A stretch of 64,000 nucleotides of DNA from Pedococcus sp. 5OH_020 (GTDB taxonomy: Bacteria > Actinomycetota > Actinomycetes > Actinomycetales > Dermatophilaceae): positions 364,676 through 428,675 of the forward strand of contig NZ_JAPYZV010000005.1 of NCBI RefSeq assembly GCF_027812955.1, given 5' to 3'. This document shows positions 15,452-23,531 of the stretch, piece by piece (position 1 is the first letter of the stretch; every line of letters begins with the position of its first letter). The notes beneath the pieces are model-generated. The model did not search any database. It was not told the DNA's origin and saw only the letters and a program-made list of their open reading frames with translations. The position numbers and the translations under genes are program-made.

Positions 15452-15689
15452 GTCATGGTTCCACTCGCAGCGCTGGCCGGGGTCCTGCTCGCGACAGCCG
15501 TGCCGATGGTCGAGGGCACGTCGGCCCGGGCGCTGCTGCGATCAAGCCGCAGCGACGCTCCGGTGCTCGGCGTGAGGGCCATAGCGACCGTCACGCTCGA
15601 CCTCGTCACCGCCCTGGTCCTCGGCATCATCGCGGCGGGGGGGCCTGGCCCTGCGCACCATCGCCCGCGCCACGACGCTCCACGGATAG
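15452..15689 (+). pseudogene. Relic of a SulP-family anion transporter (C-terminal membrane part)
   Basis: About 65 residues from 15455 match the last membrane helices of SulP sulfate/bicarbonate transporters: MVPLAALAGVLLATAVPMVE, then RALLRSSRSDAPVLGVRAIA and TVTLDLVTALVLGIIAAGG. The frame then breaks in a run of seven G at about 15637-15643; in the shifted frame it continues LALRTIARATTLHG and stops at 15689. The N-terminal 400 residues and the STAS domain are absent. It is therefore a decayed fragment, not a working transporter. Confidence 0.7.
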
Positions 15690-15749
15690 CGGCACTCGGG
15701 TCCGGGGGGACCGTTCTGATCGATCCTTCACTGGTCAGCCGGTCAGGCC

Positions 15750-15855
15750 ACCGCTCGGCGATGCCTCGTTGGGCTAAGGTGTCTACCGGTGTGCCGGGAA
15801 GTCGGGTCGGCGGTTACCCGCGTCCGTGCTCTCGCCATCACCTCGCAGGAGTCCA
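15750..15855 (+). ncRNA. Possible structured mRNA leader of the antiporter gene
   Basis: The 100 or so bases in front of the antiporter start contain several potential helices: CCGG-TGTG-CCGG (15786-15797), CGGGT...ACCCG (15803-15807 with 15816-15820, loop CGGCGGTT), and an upstream GGC...GCC pairing near 15765-15785. Purine-rich GGGAAG sits between the first two. The GTG start follows AGGAG. A metabolite- or ion-sensing leader in front of a cation antiporter would make sense, but I do not recognise a known riboswitch class. Confidence 0.3.
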
Positions 15856-17322
15856 GTGTCCGACACCGAGCGCTACGCACTGGCGGTGCTGCTCTGCAGC
15901 GCAGCTGCACTGGTCGCCGTGCTGTCGAACCGGCTAACCGAACGGATCAGGGTCCCCGCTGCGTTGCTCATGTTCGTCGGCGCAGCGGTCGTGGCTGGCC
16001 TCGTACCGACGCTAAAGATCTCCGACCTGGTCGGTGTGCAGCACGTCGTGACAATTGCCCTGGTGCTGATCCTGTTCGACGGCGGCATGCACATCGGGTG
16101 GCGACGGTTCCGGGCGGCCGCGGCGCCGATCGCTTCGGTGGGGGTGCTTGGCACGTTCCTGACTGCGGCGGCCTGCGCGGTCCTGTTGCACGTCGCGTTC
16201 GGTGTGGACTGGTATCTGGCCCTGCTCGTCGCGACAGCAGTGGCTCCCACGGACCCTGCCGTGGTCTTCTCCGTCCTGGGCCAGCGCGAGATCCGGGGGC
16301 GCAGTGGCACGATCCTGGAGGGTGAGTCCGGCGGCAACGACCCCGTCGGCATCGCATTGATGGCAGGCCTGCTCGCAGCCGCCGGCCTCAGCTGGATGGC
16401 GGTACGTCAGGTGGCAGCAGAGTTCTTGCTGCAGATGACGGTCGGGCTTGCCGTGGGCATCGTGGGGGGTTGGGCCCTGCTGTGGTTCATGCGCCGGTTC
16501 CCGTTGCCCAGCGAGGCGCTCTACCCGCTGCGTACGGTGTTCTGCGCACTGGCGTTGTACGGGGTGGGAACGCTGGCGCAGGGATCAGGCTTTCTCGCCG
16601 TCTTCGTGGCAGGCATAGCCATCGGTGACCCAGGCGCGCCATACAAGCGGGAGATCGAGAGGTTCCATTCTGCGCTGGCCAGTATGGGCGAGATCGTCGC
16701 CTTCCTGGTGCTCGGTCTCACGGTCGACCTACCGGTCCTTGCCCGCGCCGACGTATGGGTGCCTGGGCTCGTCCTAGCCATCGCCCTTGCGCTGGTGATC
16801 CGCCCGGTTCTGGTGGGTGCCTGCCTGCTGCCCGCGCGTCTGCGGTCCAACGAGCTCGCCTTCGTGCTGTTCGCCGGGCTCAAGGGGGCAGTCCCGATCC
16901 TCTTGGGGGAGCTGCTCCGCACGGCTCACGTCCCGCAGGCAGAACGGCTCTTCGGCATCATCGTCGTGGTGGTCGTCTTCTCAGTGCTGGTCCAGGGTGG
17001 GCTGGTCCCTGCGGCCGTGTCGCTGCTGCGACTGCCCACCCGGCTCGTTCACCCCGAGCCGTGGGCGGTCGGCGTCCGGCTCAGGGCGCAACCGGAGGGA
17101 GTGCATCGCCTGCTGGTCGAGCCTGGGGCGCCGGCGGATGGCGCGACCGTGGCCGACGTCGCGGGCCAGGTCGGCGACGGGTGGATCAGCATCGTCGTGC
17201 GCGACCGCGTCCTGGTCGTCGTCCGCGATGACACCCGGCTCCAGGCGGGCGACGAGGTGGTCGTGCTCGCCGACCGCACACAACAGGACTCCCTCGCGAG
17301 CATCTTCGCCTCGCCACGCTGA
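15856..17322 (+). CDS. Potassium or sodium/proton antiporter, NhaP2/CvrA type
   Basis: A 488-residue CPA1 antiporter. Residues about 5-385 hold twelve or more membrane segments; the ion-binding segments are visible as VTIALVLILFDGGMHIGWRR near 60-80 and TAVAPTDPAVVFSVLGQREI near 130-150, followed by GESGGNDPVGIALM. After the membrane part come a linker and a soluble C-terminal domain of TrkA-C type (about 400-485: VHRLLVEPGAPADGATVADV to LQAGDEVVVLADR), typical of nucleotide-regulated K+/H+ antiporters of the NhaP2 group. The GTG at 15856 is chosen because AGGAG precedes it; an in-frame GTG at 15826 would add ten low-complexity residues. Confidence 0.92.
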   Translation: MSDTERYALAVLLCSAAALVAVLSNRLTERIRVPAALLMFVGAAVVAGLVPTLKISDLVGVQHVVTIALVLILFDGGMHIGWRRFRAAAAPIASVGVLGTFLTAAACAVLLHVAFGVDWYLALLVATAVAPTDPAVVFSVLGQREIRGRSGTILEGESGGNDPVGIALMAGLLAAAGLSWMAVRQVAAEFLLQMTVGLAVGIVGGWALLWFMRRFPLPSEALYPLRTVFCALALYGVGTLAQGSGFLAVFVAGIAIGDPGAPYKREIERFHSALASMGEIVAFLVLGLTVDLPVLARADVWVPGLVLAIALALVIRPVLVGACLLPARLRSNELAFVLFAGLKGAVPILLGELLRTAHVPQAERLFGIIVVVVVFSVLVQGGLVPAAVSLLRLPTRLVHPEPWAVGVRLRAQPEGVHRLLVEPGAPADGATVADVAGQVGDGWISIVVRDRVLVVVRDDTRLQAGDEVVVLADRTQQDSLASIFASPR

Positions 17323-17589
17323 CCGACCCGCGCACCCTCGCCGCGAACGTGTGGACGAGTCCTGTCTGGCACTCGCTGCAGGGAGCGGCGTGGAAGTCGG
17401 GGACAACGAGGCACCATCGTCGAGCGCCGGTGACCGACTCCGGCGACATCTGCGTGCCCGGACCGGGGCAGGCACCGTCGCCCACGTCGAGTCGACCAGG
17501 GCTATCTTGAGCAGATGGCGGACACCGCTTCACACGGAGCCGTGCCACCGCGCGTGTCTCCGTCATGACGTACCGACCAAGGAGTGACC

Positions 17590-19050
17590 ATGACCGTTGA
17601 GTCGCCGCCAGCAGGTTCTGCTCGTGTTGCCGGAGTCGAGGTCAGATCCATTGACTACGTGCCGCTGAACGAACGGCACGGGAAGGTCTGGAGCCAGGGC
17701 CCCCTGTGGTTCATGAGCAACGCGCAGATCGCCACCTTGGCAGTGGGGACGTTCTCGATCGTCGGCGGCGGCAACCTCCTGTGGTCGCTGATCGCCATCG
17801 TGGCGGGGGCGCTCTTCGGCACCTTCTTCATGGCTTTCCACTCCGCACAGGGACCCCAGCTCGGGCTCCCGCAGATGATCCAGTCACGTCCCCAGTTCGG
17901 CTACATGGGCGCGCTGCTGGTCTGGGCCTTCGCCTACCTGCAGTATGCGGGTTTCAACATCTTCAACACGATCCTGGCGGGCGACGCCCTGCACACGACG
18001 ATCCATGGCTCGAACAAGATCTGGATCGTCGCAGCCACCGTGCTCGCGGCGGTGGTGGCGCTCATCGGCTATGACCTCATCCATGGCGTCGAGCGCTGGC
18101 TGACCCTGGGCTTCCTCATCATCTTCGGGGTCCTCACGATCGCCGTGTTCACGCTGCCCTACCCCGCGGCGTCGTTTGACCCCAGCGGGTTCAAGTGGAC
18201 CCCCTTCCTGATCCAGTTCGGCGCGGTGGCCGGCTACCAGATCAGCTGGGCGATCTATGTCTCGGACTACTCCCGCTACCTGCCTCCGGACGTCACGGTG
18301 CGCAAGACGTTCCTGTGGACGTACTGGGGATCCGCGCTGGGCGCGATCTGGCTGATGTGTCTGGGTGCCGCGCTGGCCGCGTGGGCGGGCGCGAAGTTCG
18401 ACACGATCGCCTCGCTCAAGGCCGCGGGAGACCACGTGTTCACCGGCTTCGGCGGCATCGCGCTCGTCTTCTCCACGCTTGGCCTGATCTCAGTGACAGC
18501 ACTGAACATGTACGGCGGGTCACTCACCTTGATCAGCGCCATCGACTCGTTCTCCAAGGTCCGCCCAACGGCGACGGTCCGCATCGTCACCATCGTTGCG
18601 ACAGCTGCCCTCTCCCTCGTGCCCGCGTTGCTCATCGGCGCGAACTTCCTCACCAACTTCGAGGACTTCCTGCTGCTCGTCCTCTACCTCTTCATCCCGT
18701 GGACCGCCGTGAACCTGGTCGACTACTACATCGTGCGTCGTGGCCACTACGCCATCGCGGAGATCTTCAACCCGCATGGCCTCTACGGCAGGTGGGGATG
18801 GCGCGGGATCGCGGCCTACCTCTTGGGGTTCGCAGCGATGTTGCCGTTCCTCAGCACCAGCAAGTACACGGGTTTCGTCGCGCGTGCCCTCAAGGGCGCC
18901 GATATCTCGATGTTCGTTGGCCTTCCCGTGGCAGGGCTCCTGTACTTCGTGTTCGCCAAGTCGATCAACGTCGACGCCGAGACGGAGATCGCCAAGGCCG
19001 AGGCCGTCGAGCTGGAGAAGCTGGCGATGCAGCACCAGCGCCCCGAGTGA
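17590..19050 (+). CDS. NCS1-family nucleobase/hydantoin permease
   Basis: A 486-residue transporter of the NCS1 (nucleobase:cation symporter-1) family with twelve hydrophobic segments. Family features are the N-terminal VPLNERHGKVWSQGPLWFMS, the first helix NAQIATLAVGTFSIVGGG, and the central YVSDYSRYLPPDVTVRKTFL followed by TALNMYGGSLTLISAIDSF. Substrates in the family include cytosine, purines, allantoin and hydantoins. AAGGAG lies in front of the ATG at 17590. The stop overlaps the GTG of the amidase gene (GTGA), so import is coupled to amide hydrolysis (inference). Confidence 0.93.
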   Translation: MTVESPPAGSARVAGVEVRSIDYVPLNERHGKVWSQGPLWFMSNAQIATLAVGTFSIVGGGNLLWSLIAIVAGALFGTFFMAFHSAQGPQLGLPQMIQSRPQFGYMGALLVWAFAYLQYAGFNIFNTILAGDALHTTIHGSNKIWIVAATVLAAVVALIGYDLIHGVERWLTLGFLIIFGVLTIAVFTLPYPAASFDPSGFKWTPFLIQFGAVAGYQISWAIYVSDYSRYLPPDVTVRKTFLWTYWGSALGAIWLMCLGAALAAWAGAKFDTIASLKAAGDHVFTGFGGIALVFSTLGLISVTALNMYGGSLTLISAIDSFSKVRPTATVRIVTIVATAALSLVPALLIGANFLTNFEDFLLLVLYLFIPWTAVNLVDYYIVRRGHYAIAEIFNPHGLYGRWGWRGIAAYLLGFAAMLPFLSTSKYTGFVARALKGADISMFVGLPVAGLLYFVFAKSINVDAETEIAKAEAVELEKLAMQHQRPE

Positions 19051-20501
19051 CACCCCTGAGACCTTCTCCGAGCGGCGGACCGGTGGACGCATGGCAGACC
19101 GCCGAGGACATCCGTGCTGGGCGGGTCAGCTCGGTGACGGTGGTCTCGCGGGCACTCGCCCGCATCCATGACCTGCAGCCTGACCTCAACGCCTTCACCG
19201 CGATCCTCGACGAGGCGGCGCTGGCTTCGGCGCGGGACGCCGACGCTGCCGTACGCCGCGGCGAGCCGTTGCCGCCCTTGCACGGCGTTCCGGTCTCGGT
19301 GAAGGACCACATCTGGATGACCGGTACGCCGGCGACGAACGGGTCTCTGGTCCTGCGCGACTTCACCCCGACGGAGGACGCGGTCCCGGTGGCGCGGCTG
19401 CGCGCCGCCGGCGCAGTCATCGTCGGCAAGACCAACAACCCGGAGTTCTGCTATCGCGGGTTCACCGACAACCTGCTGTTCGGCCTGACTCGCAACCCCT
19501 GGGATCCTCAGCGGACACCCGGGGGCTCGAGCGGGGGCGCGGGCGCATCGGTCGCGGCGGGGATGACGGCGATCGCTCTCGGCACGGACGGTGGGGGGTC
19601 GATCCGGATTCCGGCATCCTTCTGCGGCGTGGTGGGTCACAAGCCGACCTTCGGGCTGGTGCCTAAGGAGCCTGGCTTCAAGGGGTGGAAGACCCTGTCC
19701 GTCGACGGGCCGTTGTCTCGATCTGTCCGCGACGCGGCCTTGATGCTGTCGGTGATGACCGGCCCCTCAGCGGCAGATGACCTCAGCTATCCGGGCCCGC
19801 CGGTCAGCGACTACGTCGATGCCGTCGCGCGCGAGCCGGACCTGCGCGGCCTTCGCGTGGCGTGGTCTGCGGACCTCGGCATGCTGCCCGTCGATCCCGA
19901 TGTGCGCTCGGCCTTCGCGCAGGCGGTGCAGGTGTTGGATGGCCTTGGCTGTGAGCTGGTCAAGGCTGCCCCAGCGACCGCTCACCCCACCGAGCTGTGG
20001 AACACGATCGCGCTCGCGGAGGGTTACTCGTCCGAGGGACCGCTCCTCTCATCCAGGGAGCTTATGTCACCGGGGACCGCCGAGATCGTCGAGGCGGGGC
20101 GGTCCATCACGGGCGGCCAGTACGTCGATGCGCTCCATGAGCGAGCGGCATACACCAGGGTGTGGGCCGAGTTCTTCGAGCAGTACCACGTCCTGGTGAC
20201 CCCGGCGATGCAGCTGACAGCGTTCCCCGTCGGCTTGCAGACGCCGGAGCAGATCGAGGGTCGGCCCGTCGATCCGTTCTTCGACGACTGGTGCACGATC
20301 TGCCTGCCGGCAAACCTCACGGGGATGCCTGCGACCGTGGTTCCCGCCGGATTCGGCGCCGGCGGACGGCCAGTCGGACTGCAGGTCATCGGGCCGCGGT
20401 GGGCCGATGCACAGACGCTCCGGGTTGCCAGCGCCTTCGAGCGAGCCACGCTGTGGAGCGCCTACGAGCCGACACTACGGGACAGGACCCGCGCCAGCTA
20501 G
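19047..20501 (+). CDS. Amidase-signature family hydrolase
   Basis: A 484-residue amidase-signature enzyme with the Ser-cisSer-Lys triad: the Lys in PLHGVPVSVKDHIWMTG near residue 90, and the serine-rich segment TPGGSSGGAGASVAAGMTAI near 160-175 followed by GTDGGGSIRIPASFCGVVGH. Length is normal for the family. The GTG overlapping the permease stop is used; a second in-frame GTG at 19083 would shorten it by twelve residues and fits the usual family start as well. The pairing with an NCS1 permease suggests that the imported compound is an amide- or ureide-type nitrogen source; the exact substrate cannot be read. Confidence 0.92.
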   Translation: MTPLRPSPSGGPVDAWQTAEDIRAGRVSSVTVVSRALARIHDLQPDLNAFTAILDEAALASARDADAAVRRGEPLPPLHGVPVSVKDHIWMTGTPATNGSLVLRDFTPTEDAVPVARLRAAGAVIVGKTNNPEFCYRGFTDNLLFGLTRNPWDPQRTPGGSSGGAGASVAAGMTAIALGTDGGGSIRIPASFCGVVGHKPTFGLVPKEPGFKGWKTLSVDGPLSRSVRDAALMLSVMTGPSAADDLSYPGPPVSDYVDAVAREPDLRGLRVAWSADLGMLPVDPDVRSAFAQAVQVLDGLGCELVKAAPATAHPTELWNTIALAEGYSSEGPLLSSRELMSPGTAEIVEAGRSITGGQYVDALHERAAYTRVWAEFFEQYHVLVTPAMQLTAFPVGLQTPEQIEGRPVDPFFDDWCTICLPANLTGMPATVVPAGFGAGGRPVGLQVIGPRWADAQTLRVASAFERATLWSAYEPTLRDRTRAS

Positions 20502-20532
20502 GCAGACGAACGAGCCCTTCGACACCACCGCC

Positions 20533-20549
20533 CCGGACGGGACGTCCGG
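20533..20549. terminator. Hairpin between convergent genes
   Basis: CCGGAC and GTCCGG (20533-20538 and 20544-20549) flank a five-base loop, 31 bp after the amidase stop and in front of the end of the convergent membrane gene. There is no T-run, as is common for actinobacterial terminators. Confidence 0.4.
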
Positions 20550-20595
20550 AGCATGGGCTCCGTCGACCCGCGGCCGGGCCCGAGCCCCGAGCCTG

Positions 20596-20976
20596 CTACA
20601 CCGTGCGGTGCACCTGCCTCATGGACGCGAGCGGAGCCTGCGCGCGGAGCAGCCCTGCGCCTACGAGTATGCAGACCACTTCCGCCCCTGCGGCCGCGAA
20701 GACGGCGAAGCCCTCCCAGTGCTCGTGCACGCCCATGAGCCCGACCGTCGTGGCGAGGACGAAGGCGCCGAGCGTCGCCACGCCGAACCCCAAGGTCAGG
20801 AAGGCCGGAAGCCAGTGGTGCCATCGAACCAGCAGGACAGCGATGACGACACCCGCCACCACGTTGACGAGGAAGGCCGGACCCACCGACTGGTCGCGCA
20901 CTCCCCCGAACCACAGCTTGAGGTGCACCGCCGCCGACACCAGCAGCGCCACCGCCCCGAGCACTCGCCATCTCAT
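20596..20976 (-). CDS. Small integral membrane protein
   Basis: A 126-residue protein of four hydrophobic segments (about 4-20, 30-52, 58-80 and 88-110), starting MRWRVLGAVALLVSAAVHLK and ending with a basic tail RQVHRTV. It resembles small actinobacterial membrane proteins annotated only as hypothetical. The first segment carries AAVHLKLW, a His/Lys pattern also seen in DoxX-like proteins, but the homology is not certain. It is preceded by AGGGGA. It lies downstream of the large fusion gene on the same strand with a gap of 72 bp. Confidence 0.75.
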   Translation of the reverse strand: MRWRVLGAVALLVSAAVHLKLWFGGVRDQSVGPAFLVNVVAGVVIAVLLVRWHHWLPAFLTLGFGVATLGAFVLATTVGLMGVHEHWEGFAVFAAAGAEVVCILVGAGLLRAQAPLASMRQVHRTV

Positions 20977-21048
20977 CTCGCTAGTCCCCTCTCCGGCACC
21001 ACCGGCCGTGGTCCTCTCCCGTAAGGACGGAGCTGTGCGCTCCCGGGT

Positions 21049-23364
21049 TCAGTGCGCTGCAGCAGCCGTGGCGGCGGCCGGCATCGTGTAGGTCGTCAGG
21101 AACCGGTCTCGGAAGGCATCCATGCGCCACACCGGTGCGTCGTGCGAGGGCCGCATTCCCGGCCGCCAGCTCCACGCGGCCGCACGGGAGACCACCTCTG
21201 GGTCCCGCGCGATGATGCTGGCCGGGACGTCGTGGTCGGCCCGTCGTCCGGAGACGACCGCGGACGGCTGGTGGTCCCCGAGGACGACCAGCACCAGGTC
21301 GTCGTCGTGGACCGCCTCCACGAACGACACGAGGCTCTCCAGCGAGTACGCCACTGATCGGCCGTATGCCGCCCGGACGCCAGCGGGCGTGGACCAGACC
21401 TGGCTGCGTGAGCCCGCCGCCTCGCCGGACGCTGAGACGTAGGCGGAGTCACTCCCCACGTCCCTCCAGTCCATCAGACGCGGCAGCGGCGCCCACGGGA
21501 GGTGGCTGGACACGAGGTCGATCTCGGCCATGACCGGTGCATGCCCGGGGCGGAGCTCTCGCTCGGCGAAGGTCTTGAGGGTGAACTGGTCGGGCACGCG
21601 CGCGTACCCGAGCCGCGGCCCGGCATACCCCACGTCGAACGCGTCGTACACCCGGTCGTAGGAGTAGAACCGTGATCCCTCAGGCCACGCCCCGGTGTCC
21701 GAGGGGATGTCCGCCACCGTGCGCCATCCGGCCTCGTGGAAAGCCTTGCTCAGGCTCGTCCGGTTGCTGGCCAGCAGCCGGTCGTAGCGCCCCTGCCCGT
21801 CCACCCACAGACCGGTCTGCAGCGTCGAGTGCGCGAGCCAGCTGATACCGCCGAACGTGGGGGAGGTCAGCCAGGCGCTCCGGCTGGACCAGCCCACGTG
21901 GGACAGGCGACGGTCGGCGTCCGCCAGCGCCGTGGTGACCGGCGCGATGACCTCCGGAGGTCCCTCCAGCGCCACCCGCCCGTAGCTCTCGACGAATACG
22001 AGGAGGACGTCCTTGCCGCGAAGTCCTTCCGGCAACAGCTCAGGCGGCACCCCTCCCGGCGGATCGGCCGCCAGCCCCCGGTCGAAGGCCGCCTCGTCAC
22101 CGAGCGAGGACCCGACCTCGTCGAGGTGGCGCGCCGCCATCCCTACAGCGCCCGCCCTGGCGACGGGTGCCCCGCCCGGTCCGGTCACGCCGGTGAGGGC
22201 ACAGGCCAACCACACCGGAAGCAGAATGGCGGCGACGCAAAGGGCCCGGCGCCGATGCCGCCCCAACCGTTCGGCTGCCCAGGTCAGGCTCCATGGCAGG
22301 GCGACGAGCAGGCCGACCGTCACTACGGCCAGCCCCGTGCACACGAGGACGGCCAGGGCGACACTCGTCGCATCGGCGAGCAGGCCGGTCGCCGAGCTGA
22401 GGTAGGACCAGTCCTGCACCGGGTCGAACGGGCGGCCAAGAGCCCAGTCGACCCCGAGGTCGAGGATCCGGACGACGAGCACGAGTCCCAGCAGCGGACC
22501 GAGCGTGAGCACGAGCCACCGTCGGGGCCGGCCCCTCAGCACGGCGAGCACAGCGAGCAGGACGATGCCGTCCAGCGGCAGCGCGAGCAGCACCCCGGGG
22601 TGGAGGTCCCGCACCCGGTCGGGGCCGCTGAAGGCCAGCCACAGCAGGGCCGCCGTCAGCACGCCTCCGACCACCCTCCTCCGGCGCCGCACCGGACCGG
22701 ACGGCTTGCTCCCCCTCCTCGAGCGGCCGGCTGCGACCGGTGCGGGGGACCAGTGACGCCACCGCTCGACGACCTCTGTACCGAAGGAGAGGGCGAGAGC
22801 CGTGGCTGCGACGGCGAGCACGACGTCGTCCCACCGCGGCGTCACCAGGCCGCTGGCGGCGACGACGAGAGCGACCCCCTGGGCGGCGGCGACCACCTTC
22901 CGCCAGTAGCGGGCGGGGATGTCCGCCCGCAGCCAGGGAACCGCCTGCGCGCCCAGCCACACGGCATACCTCGCCAGTCCGAGGCCGACGACCCACCAGC
23001 CGACGCCCACGGCTACATGGGCCGACAGCACCAAGATGAGCAGCGCGTCGACCTCCATGTCGAACCGCGCACCGAAGGTGGAGACCGTGCCGGTACGCCG
23101 GGCGACCCTGCCGTCGACCCCGTCGAGAACCAGGGCCACCGTCGCGACCAGCACCACAGGCCACGTGGTCGGCGCCCCCGTCAGGGTCGCCGGCAGCAGC
23201 CCCGCCACAAGGCACGTGAGCCATGCGCGCAGTAGGGTCACGCGGTCCGCTGGACCCATGCCCCGGGTCCCGCGGCGAGCCGACGCCCGTCGCAGGAGGG
23301 CATGCGTGACGCCCGCTAGGCCAAGGGCCAGGAAGGCGCCGACGGCGACGGCGGTCAGGTGCAC
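21049..23364 (-). CDS. CDP-alcohol phosphotransferase fused to an alkaline-phosphatase/sulfatase-type domain
   Basis: A 771-residue membrane protein with two catalytic parts. Residues about 35-215 form a CDP-alcohol phosphotransferase domain with the complete signature D-x2-D-G-x2-A-R-x8-G-x3-D-x3-D at 81-106 (DGVDGRVARR ... GARFDMEVD). A second set of five membrane segments (about 235-400) leads into an outside domain (about 440-760) of sulfatase/LtaS type, with KDVLLVFVESYGRVALEG near 450 and the metal-site motif LVVLGDHQPSAV near 695. CDP-alcohol phosphotransferases attach polar heads to lipids; LtaS-like domains transfer or hydrolyse phosphoglycerol-type groups outside the cell. The fusion suggests that head-group synthesis and external transfer are linked. 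GTG start with GGGAGAGGGG upstream. Confidence 0.88.
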   Translation of the reverse strand: MHLTAVAVGAFLALGLAGVTHALLRRASARRGTRGMGPADRVTLLRAWLTCLVAGLLPATLTGAPTTWPVVLVATVALVLDGVDGRVARRTGTVSTFGARFDMEVDALLILVLSAHVAVGVGWWVVGLGLARYAVWLGAQAVPWLRADIPARYWRKVVAAAQGVALVVAASGLVTPRWDDVVLAVAATALALSFGTEVVERWRHWSPAPVAAGRSRRGSKPSGPVRRRRRVVGGVLTAALLWLAFSGPDRVRDLHPGVLLALPLDGIVLLAVLAVLRGRPRRWLVLTLGPLLGLVLVVRILDLGVDWALGRPFDPVQDWSYLSSATGLLADATSVALAVLVCTGLAVVTVGLLVALPWSLTWAAERLGRHRRRALCVAAILLPVWLACALTGVTGPGGAPVARAGAVGMAARHLDEVGSSLGDEAAFDRGLAADPPGGVPPELLPEGLRGKDVLLVFVESYGRVALEGPPEVIAPVTTALADADRRLSHVGWSSRSAWLTSPTFGGISWLAHSTLQTGLWVDGQGRYDRLLASNRTSLSKAFHEAGWRTVADIPSDTGAWPEGSRFYSYDRVYDAFDVGYAGPRLGYARVPDQFTLKTFAERELRPGHAPVMAEIDLVSSHLPWAPLPRLMDWRDVGSDSAYVSASGEAAGSRSQVWSTPAGVRAAYGRSVAYSLESLVSFVEAVHDDDLVLVVLGDHQPSAVVSGRRADHDVPASIIARDPEVVSRAAAWSWRPGMRPSHDAPVWRMDAFRDRFLTTYTMPAAATAAAAH

Positions 23365-23531
23365 GGTTCCCCTCTCCCTGGCTTGTCTGCCCGTAGGACG
23401 ATGCGTGGCCGGGCCGGGTTCAAAGACCGCTCGTAGGGCGACGCAGGTGACCGTCGGCGGATCCCTCCGCTACCCGCAACAGGAAGGACCTGGGATCGGG
23501 CTCGCGGCCGGTGCCTTGACGAGACGCCCGG

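Noticed and set aside
18195..19046. Long plus-strand frame running into the amidase from inside the permease gene
   Set aside because: Its first 280 residues are an out-of-frame Arg/His/Pro-rich shadow of the permease. The amidase itself starts at 19047 or 19083.
21736..23235. 499-residue plus-strand frame opposite the phosphotransferase-sulfatase fusion
   Set aside because: Glu/His/Gln/Pro-rich antisense shadow; the minus strand has membrane segments and catalytic motifs.
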